64,000 nucleotides of DNA, from positions 124,001 to 188,000 of the forward strand of contig CANFCK010000005.1 of assembly GCA_947445035.1 (NCBI GenBank). The letters run 5' to 3'. This document shows positions 7,476 to 16,424 of this stretch, piece by piece. The DNA comes from Deltaproteobacteria bacterium. Its GTDB lineage: Bacteria > Myxococcota_A > UBA796 > SXON01. Within the stretch, counting starts at the first letter, position 1. The number at the start of each line of letters is the position of its first letter. The translations under genes were made by a program, and so were the position numbers. A model generated the notes under the pieces. It saw only the letters and a list, made by a program, of their open reading frames with translations, made no database searches and was not told the origin of the DNA.

Positions 7476-9299
7476 TCAGGCGCCAGGCTCCCGCGCCGTC
7501 GCCAAAAGCCTCCCCACCATCACCAGCAACCCCAGCGCGAGCGCGCCGACGACCGCCAGCACCACGAAGCGCTCCCCCGCCACCAACGCCGGGCCGCCGA
7601 TGGCCTTCGCCTCGCCCAACGAACCGACGGCCAGCTTCCGCACCACCAGGTCCTGCGACAACAACCCCAGGTCGTACTCGGCCCGCCCCGCGATGCGCGA
7701 GCCGTATACCAGCCGTGCCCCCGCGGGCACGTTGGCCCGAAGCTCCCACTCGGGGAAGCTCACCGTCACCGATTCCACCGGTAGCGGGGCGTTGTCGCCG
7801 TTGTCGATGCGGATGAGCAGCTCCTCCCCGACAATAGCGTCCACCGCGATCGCGACGCTGGTCCCCGCCCCGTCCCCGCGCCAATCGACCACGCGCAGCG
7901 GCTCGGTCAGCGTGCCGCGGTCGCGGAGCACGGTAATCCGTCGTGAGAAGACATCGCGTGACGTCGTCAAGGTAAGCGTCGCCACCGGCGCATCCGACTG
8001 ACCGAGCTTCACCCGGATGAGCGAGCTGCGGGCTTCCTCCTCGCGGGTGAACGGCGCGGTTTCCCAGAACGTCTCGCGACCGGTGCGACGCACGACCAGC
8101 GGAATCTGCCGGTCCTCGGGGTCGACGATGCGCAGATCGTGGAGGTCGGTCTGCGCGCGCGCGAGCACGTCCCGGTCCAGCGGGATGCGCAACCAACCGG
8201 ACCCGAGGATCGGCCGCTCCCACTTCCACTTCACCATCGGCAGAATGGCGCCCGGACCATCAAGCCCCTCGCGCGTCTCCAACGGCACGTACGCGGGGTT
8301 CGGCTCGACGCTGACCTGGGTAACGCGCGTCGTCGCGAGGCGAACGAGGTCGGGCCCGCCAAAGGTGAGGTCCTGCGAGCCATCGCCAACCGAGACGCCA
8401 AAGTACGCCGAAAAGGGCCCGGCGCCTGGGTCACGGACGACCAGCTCCGCACCCACCGAGCACACCTCGAAGCCGGTGACCGGCAATATCTGCCCGGCCG
8501 CAGTCTGGACGTCGGCCAACAGGGCATCGGTGCCGAAGGTCAGGTTCTCGATGCGGGTGGCGTCGTAGGTGGCGCCGCCGAAGGTCAAGCGCCGGATCGG
8601 CTGGTTTTCAGAGTAGTATTCCCGTCCTTCGCCCGGCACCAAGAGCTGCACATTGCGATCGAAGATGTCGGCTTCGCTGAGCACACGCAGGCTGCGGACC
8701 AGACGGGGGCCGCCGAAGTCGAGGGCGTACCGGGCGTACCCCGATTCCGTCAGTGCCGGAGCCCCAGGCTCGACCGTGGCACAGTCAGGCTCGACGTACT
8801 CATCCGGAAAAGACTCGCCGATCACCTCGAAGAGATGGGCGTCGCTCCGCACCATCCACGGCCCACGACCGGCGGGGACGGGCACGGCCTCGGCGGTGAG
8901 CTCCTGGCCATTGATGGTGCCGGTCGGGAAAACAAAGCTGCCGATGCCGTCGATCGACAGGCGGCCGGGGTGCCAGCCGCCGACGTCCGAGAAGCGCAAC
9001 GACTGCACGACCCGCACGCTCGGCCCGATGCGCCAGTGGTGTTCGTCGACCTGCACGATGTCGAGGCGCTCGGTGTTGAAGGACACTTGCTCGGTGGTGA
9101 GCACCGCGAAGGGGACCACGTCGCCAGAACCGTTGCGGAGACTCAGTGTGCTTCCGAGTTGCGATGGTGCGACGCCAGCCACCGCGGGTGGGAGGCGGAT
9201 GCGACTGACCCCCGCGGCCGGGACGTCGAAACGCGCGACCTCGGGGGCTGCCACGGAAGGCTCGGCGGCGAAGGCGACCAGTCCGAAAAGAACGATCAT
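7476..9299 (-). CDS. DUF3999 domain-containing exported membrane protein
   Basis: A 607-aa protein with a signal peptide (MIVLFGLVAFAAEPSVA), a long periplasmic region rich in beta structure (repeated SLRNGSGD, LTLTTSRDVFSRRITV and IRIDNGDNAPLPVESV segments) and one C-terminal membrane helix (VVLAVVGALALGLLVMVGRLL). This layout matches DUF3999, whose members usually sit beside DUF2339 proteins, as here. Function is unknown. The ATG at 9299 overlaps the DUF2339 stop (9296-9298) by 4 nt, so translation is probably coupled. No catalytic motif is visible. It ends facing miaA across the copy-B element. Confidence 0.8.
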   Translation of the reverse strand: MIVLFGLVAFAAEPSVAAPEVARFDVPAAGVSRIRLPPAVAGVAPSQLGSTLSLRNGSGDVVPFAVLTTEQVSFNTERLDIVQVDEHHWRIGPSVRVVQSLRFSDVGGWHPGRLSIDGIGSFVFPTGTINGQELTAEAVPVPAGRGPWMVRSDAHLFEVIGESFPDEYVEPDCATVEPGAPALTESGYARYALDFGGPRLVRSLRVLSEADIFDRNVQLLVPGEGREYYSENQPIRRLTFGGATYDATRIENLTFGTDALLADVQTAAGQILPVTGFEVCSVGAELVVRDPGAGPFSAYFGVSVGDGSQDLTFGGPDLVRLATTRVTQVSVEPNPAYVPLETREGLDGPGAILPMVKWKWERPILGSGWLRIPLDRDVLARAQTDLHDLRIVDPEDRQIPLVVRRTGRETFWETAPFTREEEARSSLIRVKLGQSDAPVATLTLTTSRDVFSRRITVLRDRGTLTEPLRVVDWRGDGAGTSVAIAVDAIVGEELLIRIDNGDNAPLPVESVTVSFPEWELRANVPAGARLVYGSRIAGRAEYDLGLLSQDLVVRKLAVGSLGEAKAIGGPALVAGERFVVLAVVGALALGLLVMVGRLLATAREPGA

Positions 9300-12004
9300 C
9301 GAGGCGGCTCCTGTGGAGGTTGGGCAGGTTGGTCGTTGCGCACCAGCCACGCGAAGGCCACCGCGGCGGCCAGGAGCGTCACCGCCATCCCACCGAAGGC
9401 GCCGACCCGCGCGAAGCCGGAGAGGCTCCACAGGTCGACCACGAACACCTTGCCGGCGCCGAGCACCGTGAAAACCAGCCCGCCGAGCCGCACCGCGCGG
9501 CTGCGACGGCGAATGCCGATGACGATCAGCAGCAAGCCGTAGCCGCCCCAACTGAGCGAGCGCACCATCTCTTCGCCGAGGTTTTCGCTCCGGAACGAGA
9601 GCTGCCCGTCATGGGCGAAGGCGTGGGCAATCTCGAAGTTCACCAACGCAAAGCCGGTGAGGATCGCTGCGGTCCGCTGACTGACCTTCAACCAGGGCTG
9701 CGGAAACCATCGGGCGGCAAGCAAGAGGCCGAGGGTGGGAATTCCCCAGGTGTAGAGCGTCCAGTTCACCAAGAACGGACCTTCGGTGCGGCCATACTCC
9801 AGCGCATACGGGTTCGCCAGCAGGCGCACCGCGACCAGCCCTGTCAAAACCGCCGCGAAACCGACGAAGAGCGGATGGGGAACACGCCGGTTCACCCAAG
9901 CCAACAACACCACCAGGATCGCCCAGCCGACGGTGAGCCAGGTGCGCTCGAGCTGCAACGGTACCGCCAGCGCGATGGCCAGGAGCGTGACCGTGATGAG
10001 AAGCACCACCTCCTTTTCCCCGAGGGTGCTCTTGGCACCGCGGACCAGCACCAAGGCCGCCAGAAGCGCGTTGGCACCGAGCAGAAGGGGCAAGAGTCCG
10101 TCGGCGCCGTCGCCCATCGCATCCTGCCAAATCACGAAAATCGGCCAGAAAAGCGTCATCGGCGCCAGCACCGCCGCGAGCGAGCCCCAGAAGTCACCCC
10201 GACGAGAGACGAGGAACGGCCCCACGGCGAGCGCCAGATAGAGCGGCAGGGTGGCGAGGGCGAGCGCGCCCACCTCCCCGGCGAGCCCGCGCGCGGTGAG
10301 GCCCCCGTACAAGGGCAGCGCGCCCACCACCGCGAGCGCCGCCAACGGGATGCGCGACCCCGTCCGCCAAGCGCCCAAGAGCGCCGCTGCCAGCACGCCC
10401 ATCGTCAGCACGGGCAAGAACGCCGCGGGGACGTTCTGCACGGGCGCCGACACCATCAGCGACAGCCCGGCGAACCCCAGTACGATGAGTCCAGTTTCCA
10501 GGCCGGCGACGAAGAAGCCCGCAGCGATACACAGCGGCAAAACCACCGCGACGACGTCCCAGCGCCCGTCGCCCGCCATCGTCCACGACGTGGCGAAGGT
10601 CAAGAGCCCCAGACCCACCGCCACGCCGGCGATCACTCTGCCGACAAGGTGCGTTCGCAGCAAAAGCGGCACAAGGGCGGCCCCCGCCACCACCCAGGCT
10701 GCGCCGAACCAGGCGGTGGTCCCCAGCGCCCAATCCAGGCGCAGGTGCGAGACGGGGTCGACGTTGAGCGGGTCGGTCGGCGTGGCCAGGCCCAGGGTCG
10801 CAACCAGCCAGAACGCGACGGCAGCGCCAACGCCGAAGACACCGATGATCTCGGCGCGTGTCCCTTCTCCGGCACGCCGGGCCGTCACCGTCCACATCAC
10901 CGCGAACGCCAGCGCGGCCGCGAAGCCGACGAGGACCTGGTCAGGCGCCCGGTACTCCAGCATCCACGCGGCGTACAGGAAGACCGTCGCCCCCCCGGTA
11001 ATGCCGACGAGATCGGGCCAACGGCGGCGCACGGCCACGGCCAGGAGCCCCAGGTTCACCAACCCCAGGTAGCTGAAGAAAGCCACCGCCTTGTTCTCGC
11101 CCGTCGAGAGGAGGATGGGCGTGGCGTAGCCGCCGAGCATCGCGAGGTAGGCGATGAACCGGCTGGACCGACGCTCGGCCAACAGCACCCCGACGAAGGT
11201 CACCCCGCACATGATGCCGAAGGTGACACCCTGGTTGATGATGCCCCAGCGGCCGTGCCCGGCATAGAGCGTGGCGTAGAGAATGGCAGCCCCGGCCCCC
11301 GAGAGCGCGGCCGCCGGGGCCGGATATTTGCGCCACACCAGGACCTCGCCGACCAACCACGCGCCGAGGCCGGCGCCGACCCCGAAGCCGAAGCGGGCGA
11401 CGGGTCCGAGCAGGCCGGCGGCGATTGCCTCACGGAGGCCGAAGAGCGCGGCGATGACCAGCAAAAGCCCGCCCAGACCGGCGAAGGCCCAGACCGCGCC
11501 TTTTTCGATGACGGCGCCGAGGTCGAAGGGCGGGGCCGGGGGGGCCGGCGGCGCTGCCGGCGGGCGTGTCGTGGGGGGGAGGACCGGGGGGAGCGCCGCG
11601 GACGGGCCTGCCGTGGGGGGCGTGGTCGGCGGCGCCGCGACGGCCGGGGCGGGCGCAACGACGCTGGGCGACGCCGAGGCGAGTTGCACGGCCGCGAGGG
11701 CGGGGCTCGGCGAAGGCTCGGCGGCCGCGGCGGGGGCGGTGTCGGCCACCGCGGCCGCCGGCGCTTCAGCAGCTGCCGAAGCGGCGGGCGCTGGCGCCGT
11801 TTGCGCGACGCGTGCCGCCCCCTGCTCGGCGTTCCCGAACCGGGCCTGAGCAGCCAGCCCCTGCAGCTCCGACACCCGCTTCGTCAGGCGGTCGACGTCG
11901 GTACGGAGCGACCTCGTACCTGCAAACGCCAGGCCCGCCACCACGCCGACGGGCACCGCCAGGAAGAGCACACCGCAAAGGAGGCCTCCGACGAACTCGT
12001 CCAC
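9296..12004 (-). CDS. DUF2339 domain-containing polytopic membrane protein
   Basis: A 902-aa integral membrane protein starting at a GTG. It has an N-terminal membrane helix (LLCGVLFLAVPVGVVAGLAF), a coiled-coil-like segment (LRTDVDRLTKRVSELQGL), a long Ala/Pro-rich linker (about residues 60-165), and then some twenty or more hydrophobic segments to the C-terminus. The first of these contain the DUF2339 signature region (GAVWAFAGLGGLLLVIAALFGLREA split across two helices, then AILYATLYAGHG). The biochemical role is unknown. Partnering with DUF3999 is common in proteobacteria. It is preceded by fabG with only 2 nt between, so the three genes probably share one transcript. Confidence 0.85.
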   Translation of the reverse strand: MDEFVGGLLCGVLFLAVPVGVVAGLAFAGTRSLRTDVDRLTKRVSELQGLAAQARFGNAEQGAARVAQTAPAPAASAAAEAPAAAVADTAPAAAAEPSPSPALAAVQLASASPSVVAPAPAVAAPPTTPPTAGPSAALPPVLPPTTRPPAAPPAPPAPPFDLGAVIEKGAVWAFAGLGGLLLVIAALFGLREAIAAGLLGPVARFGFGVGAGLGAWLVGEVLVWRKYPAPAAALSGAGAAILYATLYAGHGRWGIINQGVTFGIMCGVTFVGVLLAERRSSRFIAYLAMLGGYATPILLSTGENKAVAFFSYLGLVNLGLLAVAVRRRWPDLVGITGGATVFLYAAWMLEYRAPDQVLVGFAAALAFAVMWTVTARRAGEGTRAEIIGVFGVGAAVAFWLVATLGLATPTDPLNVDPVSHLRLDWALGTTAWFGAAWVVAGAALVPLLLRTHLVGRVIAGVAVGLGLLTFATSWTMAGDGRWDVVAVVLPLCIAAGFFVAGLETGLIVLGFAGLSLMVSAPVQNVPAAFLPVLTMGVLAAALLGAWRTGSRIPLAALAVVGALPLYGGLTARGLAGEVGALALATLPLYLALAVGPFLVSRRGDFWGSLAAVLAPMTLFWPIFVIWQDAMGDGADGLLPLLLGANALLAALVLVRGAKSTLGEKEVVLLITVTLLAIALAVPLQLERTWLTVGWAILVVLLAWVNRRVPHPLFVGFAAVLTGLVAVRLLANPYALEYGRTEGPFLVNWTLYTWGIPTLGLLLAARWFPQPWLKVSQRTAAILTGFALVNFEIAHAFAHDGQLSFRSENLGEEMVRSLSWGGYGLLLIVIGIRRRSRAVRLGGLVFTVLGAGKVFVVDLWSLSGFARVGAFGGMAVTLLAAAVAFAWLVRNDQPAQPPQEPPR

Positions 12005-12006
12005 GG

Positions 12007-12732
12007 CTAGCTGAGCCCCCCGTCGACCACGAAGGTTTGCCCTGTAATGTACGACGCACCGGGCCCCAGCAGGAAGCGCACCAGCGGCGCGACCTCGTCC
12101 GGGCGCCCCAAGCGCCGGAGCGCCACCATCTGCTTGACGCCCTCGATCAGCTCGGTCGGCAAGACCCGCGTCATGTCGGTGTCGATGAACCCCGGAGCGA
12201 CGGCGTTGCAGCGGATCTGGCGGCGGCCGATCTCACGCGACAGCGAGCGGGTCATGGCGATGATCCCCGCCTTCGCCGCGGCGTAGTTGGACTGGCCGGC
12301 GTTGCCCATCAGCGCCGAGACGCTGGTCATGTTGACGATGGCCCCGCGCCGGCGCGACAGCATGACGGTGGCGGCGGCGCGACACATGCGAAAGGTCGAG
12401 CCGAGGTTGGTGCGGACCACCTCGTCCCAGTCTTCGTCGGGCATGCGCAAAAGCAAACCATCGCGCGTGACGCCCGCATTGTTGACCAGACACTCCAGCC
12501 CGCCTTCCGCTTCCGCGAGCGCAATCAGGGCTTCCACCCCTGCGAGCGTGCTGACATCGGCCTGGAAGGCGATGGCGTTGCCGATCTGTTCGACGACCTC
12601 GGCCGCTGCCGCCGCGTTTTCCTTGTAGTTGACGATGACGCGCGCGCCCGCACGGCCCAGTTCCAGCGCGACGGCCCGACCGATGCCGCGGCTGCCGCCC
12701 GTCACCACGACCACCTTACCGGCCAACTCCAT
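12007..12732 (-). CDS. fabG: 3-oxoacyl-ACP reductase-type short-chain dehydrogenase
   Basis: A 241-aa SDR enzyme. It has the NAD(P)-binding TGGSRGIG at residues 11-18, NNAG at 84-87, and the catalytic triad Ser137, Tyr150, Lys154 in the NYAAAKAG context. The C-terminal [11 protein letters not shown] and the final [13 protein letters not shown] are characteristic of FabG, which reduces 3-oxoacyl-ACP in the fatty acid elongation cycle. An Arg at 15 favours NADPH. It sits in a run with an upstream EF-hand-like lipoprotein (32-nt gap) and the DUF2339/DUF3999 pair downstream, rather than with fabD/fabF/acpP, so a specialised lipid role is possible and it may be a FabG paralogue. Confidence 0.88.
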   Translation of the reverse strand: MELAGKVVVVTGGSRGIGRAVALELGRAGARVIVNYKENAAAAAEVVEQIGNAIAFQADVSTLAGVEALIALAEAEGGLECLVNNAGVTRDGLLLRMPDEDWDEVVRTNLGSTFRMCRAAATVMLSRRRGAIVNMTSVSALMGNAGQSNYAAAKAGIIAMTRSLSREIGRRQIRCNAVAPGFIDTDMTRVLPTELIEGVKQMVALRRLGRPDEVAPLVRFLLGPGASYITGQTFVVDGGLS

Positions 12733-12764
12733 CGTGCGGTCTCCGGATGCGGCGATCCGCGGGA

Positions 12765-13352
12765 TTACTGGCTACGCTGGTCCATCACGCCGTCGCCGTC
12801 CTGGTCGCGCCCGGTCTTGATGACCGCGCCCTGGTCGTCGAGGTATTCCCAGAAGTCGATCTTGGCATCGGCGTTGGAGTCGCGCTCCTTCCGCCGGACG
12901 ATCCCGTTTTCGTAGTAGCTGAACAGGTCGAAGCTGCCGTTGAAGTCGGTGTCCTTCTCGGTCATCGACCGCTTGCCCGAGATGTAATGATCGACCACGT
13001 CCGCCCGCCCGTCGAAGTCCCCGTCCATCTCTTCCGCGACGCGGAGCCCGGCCTCGTCAAACGAGGTGCGGACGTCGATGCGGCCGTCGCGATTGAGATC
13101 CACGTCCTTCTTCAAGAGCAGCCGCGCGCCAGCGCTGTCTCGGAAGTAATTGATGATGTCCGCGCGCCCGTCGCCATCGATGTCGACTTCCTGCTGCGTC
13201 ATCCCGTCGGCGTTGAGCCGCGTGGTGAGGACGCCGGCCGTCGGCACGAGCGCTTGGGTTGATTGCGACGTTCCGGCGCCTACCGCACCGCCAACAGGGG
13301 CCGGACCGCCGGGGGGAACCGGGCAGGCGAGCAGGGTGAGAGCGAGCAACAT
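12765..13352 (-). CDS. Lipoprotein with Asp-rich calcium-binding-like repeats
   Basis: A 195-aa predicted lipoprotein. The start [10 protein letters not shown] gives a minimal signal ending at a lipobox Cys10. A Gly/Pro/Ala/Thr linker follows, then about six repeats built on the pattern D-x-D/N-x-D-G-x-x-D ([59 protein letters not shown]). These resemble dockerin/thrombospondin type-3 calcium loops. It is probably surface-anchored and structurally Ca-dependent; partner unknown. The ATG at 13352 is chosen over an upstream one at 13421 because it begins the signal peptide. It is divergent from the receiver-kinase gene across a strong hairpin, and fabG follows 32 nt downstream. Confidence 0.75.
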   Translation of the reverse strand: MLLALTLLACPVPPGGPAPVGGAVGAGTSQSTQALVPTAGVLTTRLNADGMTQQEVDIDGDGRADIINYFRDSAGARLLLKKDVDLNRDGRIDVRTSFDEAGLRVAEEMDGDFDGRADVVDHYISGKRSMTEKDTDFNGSFDLFSYYENGIVRRKERDSNADAKIDFWEYLDDQGAVIKTGRDQDGDGVMDQRSQ

Positions 13353-13388
13353 CGGCACGGTGTAACCCGGTGAGGGAATGTCGCGGTA

Positions 13389-13432
13389 GGGGAAGGGGCG
13401 CCGGGACAGTCCGGGGAGCACGCCCCTTCCCC
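13389..13432. promoter_or_regulatory. Perfect 12-bp inverted repeat in a divergent promoter region
   Basis: GGGGAAGGGGCG at 13389-13400 is perfectly complementary to CGCCCCTTCCCC at 13421-13432, with a 20-nt interval that itself holds two CCGG blocks. It lies in the 108-nt gap between the divergent lipoprotein (start 13352) and the receiver-kinase gene (start 13461). It could be an operator, a leader hairpin of either transcript, or a terminator for read-through. There is no T-tract. Confidence 0.5.
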
Positions 13433-13460
13433 CGTTCGCGATTCAGGATAACCGGAAGGC

Positions 13461-14621
13461 ATGCTGCCGAACGAGAAGAAGCACCTGCTGATCGTGGACG
13501 ACGAGCCGGTCATCCTTCAGATCCTCAAGGCTGTTTTCGAGGAAGAACCCTGGCGTGTGACCCTCGTCGGCACCGGCACCGACGCGCGGCGCATCCTCCA
13601 AACGGAGCGTGTAGATCTGCTCTTGACCGACAAGAACCTGCCCGACGTCTCCGGGCTTGAGTTGTTGCGCATCGCCAAGGCCAGCGAACCCTTGACCGAG
13701 GTCATCATCCTCACCGGCTACGGCTCGCTGGAAACCGCGCTCGCCGCCATGGAAATGGACGCGTTCGACTACGTGCTCAAGCCGCTCAACAACGTCTTCG
13801 ACATTCGCAAGAAGGCCCGTCAGGCCTTTGCAAAGCAGGATGTTGCGCTCGAAAACCGTCGCCTCATCATCGAACTGCGTGAAAAGAACACCGCGCTCGA
13901 GGCGGCGCTGGAAGAAACGCGGTCGCTCCAGGCCGAGCTCGTCCAGTCAGAGAAGCTCGCCGGCATCGGGACACTGGCGGCGGGGATCGCGCACGAGATC
14001 AGCTCGCCCCTTTTCGGGATCATGGGGCTGGCCGAGGCGATCGCCGACGAGCCGGACTTGCCATTGGCCCAGTCCTATGCGCGTGACATCGTCGAGTACT
14101 GTCGCGCGGTCCGGGACATCGTCGTAGAGCTGTCCAGCTACTCGCGGTCGGCCACAACCGAGTACCTGACCACCGTTGAGCTGGCGCGGGTGATCCAGGA
14201 CGCCCTGCGGCTGGTCGAACGCAGCGCCGACGTGCGCAATGTGCGCTTCGAGACCAGCCTTGAGGAGGGGCTCTTCCTCCACGCGCGGACCAACGAGGTG
14301 CAGCAGGTCTTCGTCAACCTGATCAAGAACGCCGCCGAGGCGTCGTCGGAAACGGAGTCAGGGGGCGTCGTCCGCATCGCGGCGGGCCGCACCGGAAACC
14401 ACGTGTGGGCCACCGTCGCCGACAACGGCCCCGGCATCGACGCCGACAAGCAGAAGCTCATCTTCGATCCGTTCTACACCACCAAGGCCCCCGGAAAGGG
14501 CACCGGCCTGGGGCTCAACATCGTGTACCGCATCGTGACCAAGTACCGAGGGCTCATCACGGTGGACCCCCGGGAAGCGCGCGGGGCCACCTTCGAGCTG
14601 CGCTTCCCGCTCGAGCGGTAA
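13461..14621 (+). CDS. Hybrid response regulator-histidine kinase (receiver then kinase)
   Basis: A 386-aa soluble signalling protein. The receiver domain (about 5-125) has the acidic pair DDE at 13-15, phospho-acceptor Asp57 (LLLTDKNLPD), Thr85 region (ILTGYG) and Lys107 (VLKPL). A coiled coil (about 128-165) leads to the HisKA dimerisation helix with His178 in GIAHEISSPL. The C-terminal HATPase is complete: N-box VNLIKNAAEA, G1 DNGPGID, F-box FDPFYTTKAPG and G2 GTGLGL. So it should be controlled by phosphorylation of its own N-terminal receiver. It lies 12 nt upstream of a second kinase and probably forms an operon with it and a FecR-like gene. GGAAGG precedes the ATG. Confidence 0.92.
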   Translation: MLPNEKKHLLIVDDEPVILQILKAVFEEEPWRVTLVGTGTDARRILQTERVDLLLTDKNLPDVSGLELLRIAKASEPLTEVIILTGYGSLETALAAMEMDAFDYVLKPLNNVFDIRKKARQAFAKQDVALENRRLIIELREKNTALEAALEETRSLQAELVQSEKLAGIGTLAAGIAHEISSPLFGIMGLAEAIADEPDLPLAQSYARDIVEYCRAVRDIVVELSSYSRSATTEYLTTVELARVIQDALRLVERSADVRNVRFETSLEEGLFLHARTNEVQQVFVNLIKNAAEASSETESGGVVRIAAGRTGNHVWATVADNGPGIDADKQKLIFDPFYTTKAPGKGTGLGLNIVYRIVTKYRGLITVDPREARGATFELRFPLER

Positions 14622-14633
14622 GAGGCGCGCGCA

Positions 14634-16424
14634 ATGCGGCTCGGCGCCCAGATCCGCCTGTTCATCCTGTTGACGGCGATCGTGCCGCTTTTGGTGCTGG
14701 CCTTCACCGCCAGTCGGGTCGCACGTGAGGAGCTGACCGCGGCGCTCACCCGTGAACAGGTCGCCTCGGCCGCGCAGTTGGCCACCTCGCTCGATGAGGC
14801 CTTTGCCGAGCGCGAACAGGTGCTCACCGCGCAGTTGGGCAACTTCCAGCTCGACGTCGCGCCCGACGACGCCCGCCTCGGCTTCCTCGTCAGCACCTGG
14901 CGCCTGCTGCCTGAGGTCGCGATTGCGCTTCTGCTCGACGCTGACGGCCAGGACGCGGCGCCGCCGCTGTACGCCGAGACCGAGGCCGACGCCCAAGGTC
15001 ATGACCTCGTCGATGCGGAGCGGCTGGCGGTTTTCAGGACTGCGCTCCCCTCCCCTGGCGTCGGCGTGGTGCGAGGCGTGGCTTACGTCCCCGATGGCGG
15101 CGCCGACGCGGTGATCCCGCTGACCATCCTCTCGCCGCGCGGCGATGGGATGGCGCTGGGGGTCGAGCTCTCGACGGGCCCGCTGCGGAAGTTTCTGACC
15201 CAGGTGGCCGGCGACGACCGGGCCGCGCTGCTGGTTGACGCCGACGGTACCGTGCTTTTGGCCGCGGGCCAATCGACGCTGGTGAATCCGGCCCGGCTTC
15301 GCCCCCTCCTGGGGTCGGCGGCCGCCGACGCGCGGGTGGACGACGAGGTGGTCGTGGCGACCTCGCGTCTTTCGGGTCGCGACCTGATCGCGGTGGTGGC
15401 CGCACCTGCTTCCGGCACCGACGCGGTCCTGCTCCGCGTGCTGCAACCCACCTGGTACATCGGTGTCGTCTCGCTCGTAGCGGCGCTGGCCGCGGGCACG
15501 ATGCTGGGGCGCAGCATCACGGCGCCGGTCTTGAGCTTGCGCTCGGCGGCGCAGAGAGTCGGCGAGGGCGACCTCAGCACGCGCCTCCGTGTCGAGGGGA
15601 AGTCGGAGTTGACCGAGCTGTCCGCGTCGTTCAACCAGATGACCGACCGCCTGGAGGCGAACCGCAGCGAAATCGACGCCAAGAATCAGGAGATCGAGGC
15701 GTTCAACCGTGAACTGCAAGCCCGCGTCGACGAACGAACCCGCCAGCTTCGCGAAGCCCAGGCCCGACTCGTCGAGTCCTCTCAACTGGCCGCCGTCGCC
15801 GAGATGAGCGCGGGCCTGGCGCACGAGCTGAACAACCCGTTGGCAGGCATCCTGGGCATCGTGCAGTTGGTCAAGGCCCAACGTGCTGGAAGTAGCGACG
15901 CGGACTTGTTGGCAGCCGCCGAAGGTGAGGCGCTGCGTTGCAAGGAAATCGTAGGCCAACTCCTCCGCTTCACCGCCGCGCCACGCCCTGCCGGCGAACG
16001 CGACATCATCGACCTGGGCGCCCTGGTTCACGATGTTTGCGCGCTGGCCGCAAGCTCGTTCCGCCAACGCGACGTGACCCTGGAGTTCGACCACGGCCCC
16101 CTCCCCGCCAAGATCGAAGGCGCAGTCGACGAGCTGGGGCGGGCCTTCTCCCAGCTCTTGGGGGCGCTCCGGACCGCGGCCGCGCCGGGTGCTACGTTGC
16201 GGATCACGATGCGCGTCAATCCCGAGACCAGCGAGGTCGAGATGCGCATGGACGTCGACCGCGTACACGACAACCAGGACGACTGGCGGGCCAGCTCGCT
16301 GGGACTCTGGGCCGCCCGGCGGGTTTTGAGCGCGGAGGGGTGGGCGCTGGGCGAGGCCGAGTCGGAGACGGGACGGTCGTGGCGTGCGACGGTGGCTGTG
16401 GTCGGGGCCGGAGGTGCACGGTGA
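14634..16424 (+). CDS. HAMP sensor histidine kinase with a degenerate ATPase domain
   Basis: A 596-aa membrane sensor. TM1 is at about 8-26, a dCache-like extracytoplasmic region spans 27-270, TM2 is at about 272-292, followed by HAMP (about 293-345, ITAPVLSLRSAAQRVGEGDL), a coiled coil, and HisKA with His397 in GLAHELNNPL. The phosphotransfer helix is intact but the C-terminal ATPase is not. The N-box position reads FSQLLGALRTAA instead of the usual NLLxNAxxA, no DxGxG G1 box is found, and only an LGLWAARRVL remnant of G2 remains. It may therefore be trans-phosphorylated by a partner such as the complete kinase encoded 12 nt upstream. The gene overlaps the FecR gene by GTGA. Confidence 0.85.
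   Translation: MRLGAQIRLFILLTAIVPLLVLAFTASRVAREELTAALTREQVASAAQLATSLDEAFAEREQVLTAQLGNFQLDVAPDDARLGFLVSTWRLLPEVAIALLLDADGQDAAPPLYAETEADAQGHDLVDAERLAVFRTALPSPGVGVVRGVAYVPDGGADAVIPLTILSPRGDGMALGVELSTGPLRKFLTQVAGDDRAALLVDADGTVLLAAGQSTLVNPARLRPLLGSAAADARVDDEVVVATSRLSGRDLIAVVAAPASGTDAVLLRVLQPTWYIGVVSLVAALAAGTMLGRSITAPVLSLRSAAQRVGEGDLSTRLRVEGKSELTELSASFNQMTDRLEANRSEIDAKNQEIEAFNRELQARVDERTRQLREAQARLVESSQLAAVAEMSAGLAHELNNPLAGILGIVQLVKAQRAGSSDADLLAAAEGEALRCKEIVGQLLRFTAAPRPAGERDIIDLGALVHDVCALAASSFRQRDVTLEFDHGPLPAKIEGAVDELGRAFSQLLGALRTAAAPGATLRITMRVNPETSEVEMRMDVDRVHDNQDDWRASSLGLWAARRVLSAEGWALGEAESETGRSWRATVAVVGAGGAR

Noticed and set aside
9320..12010. 896-codon plus-strand open frame antisense to the DUF2339 gene
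   Set aside because: Its composition (Arg, Gln, Glu, His, Pro, Gly) mirrors the hydrophobic codons of the true gene on the other strand.
14358..16268. 636-codon minus-strand open frame
   Set aside because: It is antisense to the HAMP kinase and the end of the receiver-kinase gene, which carry recognisable motifs. The antisense protein has none.
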